From assembly GCA_947503265.1 (NCBI GenBank), contig CANNDC010000007.1, positions 1-64,000 of the forward strand: a DNA stretch of 64,000 bases, written 5' to 3'. Both the position numbers and the translations under genes were made by a program. The notes beneath the pieces are model-generated. The model had not been told where the DNA came from. It saw only the letters and a list, made by a program, of their open reading frames with translations, and ran no database searches. Of the stretch, positions 59,801 through 64,000 are shown piece by piece. Each line of letters starts with the position of its first letter. Position 1 is the first letter of the stretch. The DNA is from an uncultured Alteromonadaceae bacterium. Lineage in GTDB: Bacteria > Pseudomonadota > Gammaproteobacteria > Enterobacterales > Alteromonadaceae.

Positions 59801-61275
59801 ATGCCCGCAGTGTCGATGGAAGAAACTAGACTCGGATTCAATGGGTCAGAAACATCCATTATTTTCAGCCCGGCTTCACCATCAGCAATGTACGCAAGGT
59901 CTCCGACTATTTTCACATCAATAGACGTGCCTTCTGTATCCAAAGAACCCACCACCTCAGGTGCGGTTCTATCTGATACATCAACAACTTGAAGGCCAGC
60001 AGAACCTGCGGCAACAAAGGCATAATCTCCGCTGATGTCTACGTTATTTGCATATCCAGGAATATCGACCGCTGATAATGCTTCAGCTTCAAACTGTTTG
60101 ACGGTTACGTTGACTTCTGTGCTACGACCGTTGTTAGTAATAGTTACTTTAGCGGTACCCGGCATGCCACCGAATAGCAAACCTGGCATCGCGCCGAAGC
60201 TCACAACAGTCAGGTCATCAGACTCGTAATTGGTATCTTCAGCAGCAGTCAAATCTAGAGAGCTACCGTCTACTAATAGACCAGTAATCGTTAGCTGTGT
60301 GCTAACTTCGCTATCGATACCGTTGAAGGTCATCACTACATTTTCTGGTGAAGAGGCAACCGATACTAGTGCGTCTTCAAAATTAGTGTCATCAGGATCA
60401 TTTGGATCAGAGCCAACTAGCACTTCTACTCCATCGGATAAGCCGTCTCCATCGGTATCACGAATTGTGGGATCACTTGTCACACCGTCTTCACCAGGAA
60501 TCAATTCCTCGCCATCTTCAATTCCATCGCCATCCGTATCAGCGAGTGTTGGATCAGTATTGGCTTCGAATTCTTCTAATGCGGAAAGACCATCTTTATC
60601 CTGGTCTTCAAAAGCATCGATAGGGTCATTGGGGTCGAGTCCAAAGAGGCTCTCATAATCGTCTGGTAGACCGTCACCATCTTGGTCACCAAAGCTAAAT
60701 ACATTCACTCTAACAACAACGATAACACCATCTTTTCTGATAGTAAGAATACCTTCGCCAGGTCCCGTACTTGTGATTTCGCCATCATCTGTAACCGAAA
60801 ATACGCTGTTTGAAGAAGTAAGATAATTTGTTCCGTTTGCGGCATTCGCTGGAACACTTGAACCATTTGCATAAACAATGTCTGCATTAACCTGTACAGA
60901 TTCATTTACGTCGAAAATGTTGATTGGATTAACTAAACCGTTTAGTCGAATTTCAGTCGGGTCTCCTCGTCCTTCTAGGAAAAAAGCACCAACATCGACA
61001 GTTTGATTTTCTACTACGGCAAAATAATCTGTCTGACCTGATAATGTTTGCCCTTCTCTAACACAAGTTGCCCGTGCACGAATGAGTCCCATTGTGGAAG
61101 GAACGTTCGGTAACGAAAATTCGCCGTCTGGACCGGCCGAAACCGTTCGATTGAGAACACTTACTACGCAGTTATCATCTAAAACAAGCTCGACAGGTTC
61201 CTCAGTCTCTTGCGAGAACGCGTTGAACGCTGGAGCCAACAAAAACAGCAAAAATAAAAGTTTTCGGTTACACAT
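50812..61275 (-). CDS. giant secreted multidomain protein with 24 Big_5 Ig-like modules
   Basis: A 3487-residue exported protein. I start at ATG 61275 (signal [18 protein letters not shown]); an upstream TTG at 61299 is weaker. Domains in order: an N-terminal region with one Cys pair (about 20-190); thrombospondin type 3-like calcium repeats ([29 protein letters not shown]; about 190-300); a run of LVIVD beta-propeller repeats (about 405-700, for example [18 protein letters not shown]); an Ig-like domain ([12 protein letters not shown]); a second type 3 set (about 800-865); then 24 Big_5/SbsA Ig-like modules to the end (consensus S...NA.DVPV.T.I...F.E.I...). There is no LPxTG, PEP-CTERM or other anchor at the C-terminus. 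Likely a surface or secreted adhesin-like stalk; function is unknown. Confidence 0.9.
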   Translation of the reverse strand: MCNRKLLFLLFLLAPAFNAFSQETEEPVELVLDDNCVVSVLNRTVSAGPDGEFSLPNVPSTMGLIRARATCVREGQTLSGQTDYFAVVENQTVDVGAFFLEGRGDPTEIRLNGLVNPINIFDVNESVQVNADIVYANGSSVPANAANGTNYLTSSNSVFSVTDDGEITSTGPGEGILTIRKDGVIVVVRVNVFSFGDQDGDGLPDDYESLFGLDPNDPIDAFEDQDKDGLSALEEFEANTDPTLADTDGDGIEDGEELIPGEDGVTSDPTIRDTDGDGLSDGVEVLVGSDPNDPDDTNFEDALVSVASSPENVVMTFNGIDSEVSTQLTITGLLVDGSSLDLTAAEDTNYESDDLTVVSFGAMPGLLFGGMPGTAKVTITNNGRSTEVNVTVKQFEAEALSAVDIPGYANNVDISGDYAFVAAGSAGLQVVDVSDRTAPEVVGSLDTEGTSIDVKIVGDLAYIADGEAGLKIMDVSDPLNPSLVSSIDTAGIAQDVVVQLEYAYVADGNSGIEIFNISNPETPISTSVLGGLSNVTGIAVEQDVVVVTAGSAMVAIDVTDRNSPMRLGSVNIGQVKDLVLSDGFAHVASYSQGYRVVDVRNPMNPVIVGGDASIAPRDVALTRNFAFYAEQLFPNVVAFVNIFDPEQAVFSGTINLSAFGDYAGTGIALDASYAYITEERFVVRSDFGRTGDTKLFIAQYRDINDNNGVAPTVSITSPFDNSVVVEGRRLIVTAEATDDVAVASVSFSVDGGVVFTDTSAPYNFSMTVPNGDTLEIVATATDLGDNSTQSDAVNLVIQPDADGDGLGDDEETDTYSTDPNNPDTDGDGLLDGEEVAIGSNPLVKDTDGDGIEDKDEVDAGTDPTNPDTTPPTVMSVDPADMEVDVPENKTITIEFDEALSPKSVKPGSVKLLVDSDGTFEVAGSLRLASSNTQILFTPNELMLDFTNHIIQVTGVRDEAGNPLADFESTFETGNLIDLERPQIVDSNPVTNAVGVPVNTLPSMVFNEPIDPDSVNDSNFFLYDTVLRAAVAGNFEISDDKMSITFIPNTQLLVGRYYYLRANSTITDLFGNQAFTTLRYFTTGFENDIDGPEIMATTVADEATDVPTNVLLNVRFNEAVNPLSISSIRLVDSLGEPVFTSKAVQSNRQVVRLTPATPLQPNTSYQLQIDGVEDLGGNLIPRASFIDFTTGAGVDDARGNLVKRSIPTGARNVPRNARFIAELDEPIDPTTIQLGTNSLRLYDITTGTNVPATFSLSDDRKTVELIPNEELKPLRRYYWYMGYSPYVYDLAGNFVALNQLFTDFTTVEDSDTETPVLHSTNIVDGTVDIPVNAKVVVNFAEPISGVCLSNVSVSDGVDEVAISIALSSDRQTITLTPSEVLADNTEYTVDLSSLCDYAGNTFAGGSLSFTTGVGSDVSGPILQTRFPASNAVDVPVDTNIVLTFDEDIAANSYVNVYANPSATVVPGSIAIDGNQLTFTPNENLLGGTQYRVEIRYLVNDYVGTLRWNGDTYFTTEVLEDNDAPQVVMVSPGQDNTDVDPNRNIVVTFNEPMNPSSINNNNIALFVDGTVIRPNVFRSADGRQVTISATKPAASLISLVMTDDVTDLSGNALAPFISTFTTGVLDNDGSRPSISRQIPSNGSSGWLDLNEVLLYTNERMDESSIEDAFNVAENGVLITDQGTLEVLDDGRTIRFIKDTPFTDGTRIEVFLTSSATDDSGNPLNNYSGYFNTGTTSDLIGTRPVPQAYSPVNGAAGVALNPLVMVQYSEELDETKLADALIVLRVDATDVEVPTTLSLDASGRVLLVQPDELLLADTRYELLLDNIVDTDGDINTSFYRPTFTTGADAVEDDRQPMVMSLSPSDGQENVGVNAVYAARYDERMNPITFDYGTGPQRRFNAVFSENNMVVRYERLGTLPQLTEITENAPAMSDVSNNAVVAKSTTFETGTGPDITGGTRSNLSIVSGATNVGLTPIIESVFTEAIDPVSITGSVRLYDTVERINLPVTLTLSDDGRRLTMVPEQPLLVGRLYYVYKYSLRDLSGNSMGNHFSQFTTGFDIDVEPPQLVDSTIIDGAVEVPTNVRLRLRFDEPLSASEVAALDIIGCEVECDGGPQANQELAAANANNSRIELTNSTGQEIAANLSLSSDRRVLNIVPKNLLAAESDYLLEVEGLTDTSGNELPALISINFTTAETVDLLRGNLVNRSIPTGARDVPRNARFIATVSERIDVTTVQQGTNSLRLLDTVRNTSVPASFTVSADGKTIEIIPDEELEPLRRYYWYMGYSPYIYDLAGNYVALNQLFTDFTTVDSSDTDGPAIVSTNINNGTVDIPTNAKVVANVGEPLSDTCLSDVTFGDGTSEVSFGIALSNNRRTVTLTPTGPLNDNTEYTVDLNGLCDYAGNTVSAGSISFTTGAVSDSSGPVLQTRSPASNAVDVPVDTDIVLTFNEDISADSRVDVYANATNTSVPGSVTINGNELTFNPTDNLQGSTQYRVEIRYFVNDFVGTLRWNGDTYFTTESLDDNDAPEVVMVSPGQDNTDVDPNRNIVVTFNEPMNPSSINNTNIALYVNGSVIKPTVFRSADGRQVTISANKPAASLISLVMTDDVTDLSGNALAPFVSTFVTGVLDNDGGRPSISRQIPSNGSGGWLDLNEVLLYTNEPMDDTSIEGAFRVAEDGVLITEQGTLEVLDDGRTIRFVKDTPFTEDTRVEVFLNSSATDDSGNPLNNYSGYFNMGTSSDLVGTRPVPQAYSPVSSATEVALNPLVMVQYSEELDETKLADALILLRVDATDVEVPTTLSLDASGRVLLVQPDELLLADTRYELLLDNIVDTDGDINTSLYRPIFTTGADAVEDDRQPTVVSLSPSDGQENVGVNAVYAARYDERMNPITFDYGTGPQRRFNASFSENNMVVRYERLGTLPQLTEITENAPAMSDVSNNAAVAKSTTFETGTGPDITGGTRTSVSVPNSAVGVGLTPVIESYFTEAIDPVSITSAVRLYDTVDRVNVAITTSLSDNGKRLTMVPDAALEMDRLYYVYVYSLRDLSGNGMGNHFSTFTTGADEDSTAPVVLNTSIPDGLVGVPTNSRIRVQYNEAVNSNQLSGVSLEDSLGNPVAITSTLSADRLIMTVIPSTILTANTEYTFTAANISDLSGNVADTLTVDFTTGDTADFKVGNLLTRSVPTNTRGLARNARFIATVNERIDITTVQLGTNSLRLYDLTTATSVAASFTLSADGKTIEIVPDATLDADRRYYWYMGYSPYMYDLAGNYIALNQLFTDFTTGNQIDNSEPGISAQNISDGATDIPVNARPQVVFNEPISGACTQQAVLSDDLGVVPSTSALSSDRLSIRVTPNSLLDTSTEYTLSVDGICDYSSNEISGESFSFTTDSSGVSDTVGPILQTISPVSNASDVAVDTTIQITFDEVIAANSVIVLHGTGDAVVPGAVSIVGNQLTFTPDDDLEAGVRHRIEIRYLVNDFVGTQRWNGDYYFTTAN
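50815..58008 (-). repeat. higher-order internal repeat (nine-module unit, about 2.9-3.0 kb) in the giant gene
   Basis: The Big_5 modules are arranged as a unit of nine that is repeated: modules 3-11 (about 55104-58008), 12-20 (about 52101-55103) and 21-24 (about 50815-52100). Module n matches n+9 in both protein and DNA. Between the first two copies the offset is exactly 3000 bp over modules 4-10/13-19; the third copy is offset by 2910 bp. Over 52441-52980 versus 55441-55980 I counted about 40 differences in 540 aligned bases (about 93% identity). The 90-bp difference comes from a 31-residue insertion with a Cys pair in module 12. Confidence 0.85.
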
Positions 61276-61304
61276 AATAAGTATTCCGTGCCTTCGCAAA
61301 TTGG

Positions 61305-61787
61305 TTAATAATTTACTTTTTTAACAACTTCTAACTGCGGCAAACGCTTCCTAATATCAGCAAAGACTTTGTGTGGCGACAATGCGAATTGTGTCGGCAC
61401 TGCATATGATTTGCCTTTTGTATCTCTTATTCTGTATTCGACCCAATTTTCGGTCGACGTTCTAATATGCTTTTCAAGTTGCTTGATATTGGTCATCTTC
61501 ACTTCGTAACCACTGCCATCAGGAAATTTACACTTCACTAATTGCCCATCAATGTAATACTCAAAAAAGCCCTTTTTTAACAAATTCGGAACTGCAAAAA
61601 TCAATACAATTCCTAAACTTACTGCATAGATCCCTAACTGAATGTAAAAAACTACTTGTTCACTCGCTTTCACCAGATGTTGCAATGCGAAGGTTCCCAC
61701 CACACTCAATGCAACTGCCACAATGAAAAACCTCAATGCTTCAGCTTTGGTGCTTTTCTTGTGTCTAAACGGCGCGCTATCAGCCAA
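61305..61787 (-). CDS. small membrane protein of unknown function
   Basis: A 160-residue protein with a basic N-terminal tail ([12 protein letters not shown]), two transmembrane helices (about 20-38 and 48-68) and a C-terminal soluble part with alternating strands ([49 protein letters not shown]) that resembles a small PH-like or bacterial membrane-flanked domain. That resemblance is by pattern only. It lies 29 bases upstream of the giant gene and 21 bases after the preceding gene. Confidence 0.8.
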   Translation of the reverse strand: MADSAPFRHKKSTKAEALRFFIVAVALSVVGTFALQHLVKASEQVVFYIQLGIYAVSLGIVLIFAVPNLLKKGFFEYYIDGQLVKCKFPDGSGYEVKMTNIKQLEKHIRTSTENWVEYRIRDTKGKSYAVPTQFALSPHKVFADIRKRLPQLEVVKKVNY

Positions 61788-61808
61788 AAGACCTCGTCCT
61801 TTAATTGT

Positions 61809-62903
61809 CTAACTATTGCTAACAGTTTTTTTCAACCCTGGCATTAGCAGTAAGCTACTAATGTCTTGATTAAAGTAATTCCAGTCTAACCTTTTTGTTT
61901 TTTCACCGACCAAAGGCAGAACAATTAATGACCCCACGTTTCCTTCACTGACAAGACCAAGAATTTGGTACTCAACCTCATTTTCCTTGATGATAGCCAA
62001 AGGTTTTAAATCAGGATCTTTTAAGGTATCAATAAGTGAAATGGGCGGTAAAAACGTCTTAGTTGCCCCACGAACAATAGGCGTCATATTTTCCAAGCCC
62101 ATATTCAAGGTGCAATTAGACAAGAATGCTTTAACCACTAAATTTGACGAATCAGCATATAATGCATCGGTATCCTGCTCTCTTGCCATTTCAACACAGC
62201 GATAAAAATTACCGACAGTGCCTTTTAACATGAAATCCGGATCCGCTTTTTCTTCGTCAGTCTTAGCGATTAGGGTGCCGGCTTTTCTGGGATAAAAACT
62301 CACATAGACATCAATAGGATTTTGACCGCGAACTCTGTTCACCGTTGGCAACACTGAATAGGTCGCTGGACTGCTAGGGCAAGTGTCACTTTTCCAGTTA
62401 TTAAATTTAAGTTGATGAACCAATCTCAACGCTATGTCTTCTGGCCCTTTACCGCGCTCAAAGATATTACTTAGGCGACAGCCACTATTGGTGCAGAAGA
62501 ATGCTTGCGCTTCTTGAGCGACTTGACCTTGATAAGCATAATTTACGACAGCAATACGATAACTGCCCCACTCAAAACTTTGGCTAATCTTAGCGCTGTC
62601 AATTCCACCATAGAGAGAAAACTTATCGGGAATCGCAGCAAGTTCCTTGGTTAAATGCAATTGACTGGAATCAAATTTGCTGAATTTGTTGATGAGTCGC
62701 TTATTGTCAAAATTTTCTGATGTCGACTGTTTGGCCGTATCGATGAATTCATCCAATAACTTTTGCATAGGAGCAATGTCCGCCATTTCCGACATTTCAA
62801 TTTTCATTTTCATGTTATTGCTGTCATCAACATTCAGACACATATCTTTGGCATTTGCAGCAAATGCCAAACTACAGATAGTTAGAGCGATAAATCTGTT
62901 CAT
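61809..62903 (-). CDS. exported protein of unknown function
   Basis: A 364-residue protein with a short signal peptide (RFIALTICSLAFAANA, mature start near KDMCLNV). It has six Cys in the mature part, among them FFCTNSGCRL, DTCPSS, YRCVEM and SNCTLN, fitting a disulfide-bonded periplasmic or surface protein. I recognise no domain. The gene is second in the visible operon, 15 bases after the Cys-rich gene. Confidence 0.8.
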   Translation of the reverse strand: MNRFIALTICSLAFAANAKDMCLNVDDSNNMKMKIEMSEMADIAPMQKLLDEFIDTAKQSTSENFDNKRLINKFSKFDSSQLHLTKELAAIPDKFSLYGGIDSAKISQSFEWGSYRIAVVNYAYQGQVAQEAQAFFCTNSGCRLSNIFERGKGPEDIALRLVHQLKFNNWKSDTCPSSPATYSVLPTVNRVRGQNPIDVYVSFYPRKAGTLIAKTDEEKADPDFMLKGTVGNFYRCVEMAREQDTDALYADSSNLVVKAFLSNCTLNMGLENMTPIVRGATKTFLPPISLIDTLKDPDLKPLAIIKENEVEYQILGLVSEGNVGSLIVLPLVGEKTKRLDWNYFNQDISSLLLMPGLKKTVSNS

Positions 62904-62918
62904 GCTATTTCAATACTC

Positions 62919-64000
62919 CTAGGCTGAACAACCGGCTGAACCGAAACTGCCACCAGCATAAAATTCGATTGGGTCAGTCGAACCCGACAAAGTCCATTTT
63001 TTAAATAGTATTTCGAAACTAATCGAGCCTTTTGCCGCACCCGTTATTTTATCTAACTTACCGCCGATGCAATTAGCACCACACTGCGCTCCTGAAACAC
63101 GTTTCAAACCTATATTGGCCTTGACAGTCAATGCGATAGACCCTTTAGCTTGAGCAGCGAACACTGTGATGCTCGAACCTTTCTCGCCGTCTTTTTCCTC
63201 ATCACAATCAGAAGATGTACAGCTAACTAAGGATACCGAAATATTGACCTGTGGACCGACTAAGGCTTCTAAGGTTGAGCCTAAGAAAATTGAGCCACAA
63301 TCTTCACCAGGACATTCTGAATCCATGTATTCGGTTTGGCCTTTGGCATCAACCGTGATACTTGCACCAACAGCAGTGAAGAAAACTGAACCTTTAACAG
63401 AGAATCCAAGGAACGATGTCGGATTTTTAGGGAATTTCTGAGCTAATCCAAGTCCAGGAACCGTTACTTGCACCTCACCTTTAACCCCTGCAGCTCCAGA
63501 GAATTTGGTGTATTTTTTGGGTTCTGGTGTTTCACAGTTTTTACAGCAATGTTCGCCACGCTCTCCACTTATGTCGATAAATGGGCTTAACGATGCTGTG
63601 AAAATTGGCGAATTATCTAACGCATCAGGGAAGGAGGTCAGTGCGGAAGCAACATAACTTAGCCCTGTGTATTCGACTTTATTGACGACTGTGCTGGCAT
63701 CACAGTTATTACCGCAACTACCATTCTTACAGGTATAACAGGCTTCCATCGGATTGGCTGGGTCACCACACACTTTCTTCTGTTCATTTGGAATATTGAC
63801 AATGCTGCCTTCTTCACACATTTTACAGATTTTAGTTTTGTCTTGTTGTACAGCAGCTGTTTCATCTTTTGGATTAAACCCGCCGCACGTTAGTTCTTTA
63901 CAGTCATCCGGTTTTTGGTTTTCGGCATTAAGCACTTTGTCTTCGTCGATATCTGGCACACCGTCTTTACAGGTACCACATTCTGCAGGAGGCTGATCAC
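62919..64000 (-). CDS. Cys-rich protein, 3' part (gene continues beyond the window)
   Basis: The frame is open to the right edge, so the start and any signal peptide are missing; a GTG at 63959 is only an internal codon. The visible 360 residues hold about 21 Cys, mostly as CxxC or CxnC pairs: AECGTCKDG, ICKMCEEG, ACYTCKNGSCGNNC, HCCKNCE, ECPGEDCG, SCTSSDC, QCGANC. The C-terminal 220 residues are beta-rich (KGEVQVTVPGLGL, GFSVKGSVFFTAVGASITVDAKG, KGSIALTVKANIGL, KGSISFEILFKKWTLSG). It looks like the end of a large extracellular Cys-rich protein. No family is recognised. Confidence 0.8.
   Translation of the reverse strand, partial: DQPPAECGTCKDGVPDIDEDKVLNAENQKPDDCKELTCGGFNPKDETAAVQQDKTKICKMCEEGSIVNIPNEQKKVCGDPANPMEACYTCKNGSCGNNCDASTVVNKVEYTGLSYVASALTSFPDALDNSPIFTASLSPFIDISGERGEHCCKNCETPEPKKYTKFSGAAGVKGEVQVTVPGLGLAQKFPKNPTSFLGFSVKGSVFFTAVGASITVDAKGQTEYMDSECPGEDCGSIFLGSTLEALVGPQVNISVSLVSCTSSDCDEEKDGEKGSSITVFAAQAKGSIALTVKANIGLKRVSGAQCGANCIGGKLDKITGAAKGSISFEILFKKWTLSGSTDPIEFYAGGSFGSAGCSA

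Noticed and set aside
50896..61324. Many open frames on the plus strand opposite the giant gene, for example 60230-60658 and 58436-58834
   Set aside because: They are shadows of a repetitive, Asp/Thr/Val-rich coding frame; the same shadows recur every 3000 bp with the internal repeat and show no ribosome-binding sites or family patterns.

Overview
The window looks like chromosomal DNA of a marine gammaproteobacterium, most likely of the Alteromonadales (Alteromonas/Glaciecola/Paraglaciecola-like). This is inferred from the classic gammaproteobacterial envelope/translation cluster in the centre-left, moderate GC, TonB-dependent receptor, sulfatase and PEP-CTERM proteins. No rRNA, tRNA, CRISPR array or intact insertion sequence was recognised.

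Layout. (1) 1-4.7 kb: an 8-bp tandem repeat at the left edge, a metallo-beta-lactamase-fold hydrolase, a GNAT acetyltransferase, a KefB/C-type K+/H+ antiporter and a GGDEF diguanylate cyclase. (2) 4.7-25.1 kb, all on the minus strand: rpsB-tsf, then pyrH-frr-uppS-cdsA-dxr-rseP-bamA-skp-lpxD-fabZ-lpxA-lpxB-rnhB-dnaE-accA, then tilS. These make ribosomal and elongation factors, undecaprenyl phosphate, isoprenoid precursor, phospholipid, lipid A and the outer-membrane assembly machine, plus the replicative polymerase. Clear terminator hairpins follow tsf and accA, and an attenuator-like hairpin lies between rpsB and tsf. (3) 25.2-33.5 kb: a GH24-like lipoprotein with an unusual active site, a photolyase/cryptochrome, a TonB-dependent receptor, a periplasmic protein, and a flavoprotein/OsmC/AhpD-like stress cluster. 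(4) 33.8-49 kb: accessory genes including two PEP-CTERM proteins, YgiQ, a flavin reductase, a CPXCG protein, a FAN1-like nuclease fused to a DnaQ-type exonuclease behind an excellent LexA box, a sulfatase lipoprotein with a decayed fragment of a second copy nearby, YjjX, and a thiolase-carboxylesterase-ABC exporter operon. (5) 49.5-64 kb: a tightly packed minus-strand operon of at least six genes encoding a Cys-rich protein (cut by the window edge), two small or medium exported/membrane proteins, a giant 3487-residue secreted protein with 24 Big_5 Ig-like modules, a small membrane-anchored protein and a DsbC-like CGYC disulfide protein.

The two parts most worth following are the LexA-box-preceded FAN1-DnaQ fusion (a candidate SOS-induced crosslink-repair nuclease) and the giant-protein operon. 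In the latter, disulfide chemistry, a repeating modular stalk and a Cys-rich partner appear to belong to one uncharacterised cell-surface or secreted assembly. Start codons were reassigned from the longest frame for several genes, among them skp and frr (TTG starts), lpxD, dxr, tsf, rpsB and the giant gene, using Shine-Dalgarno position and family N-termini.
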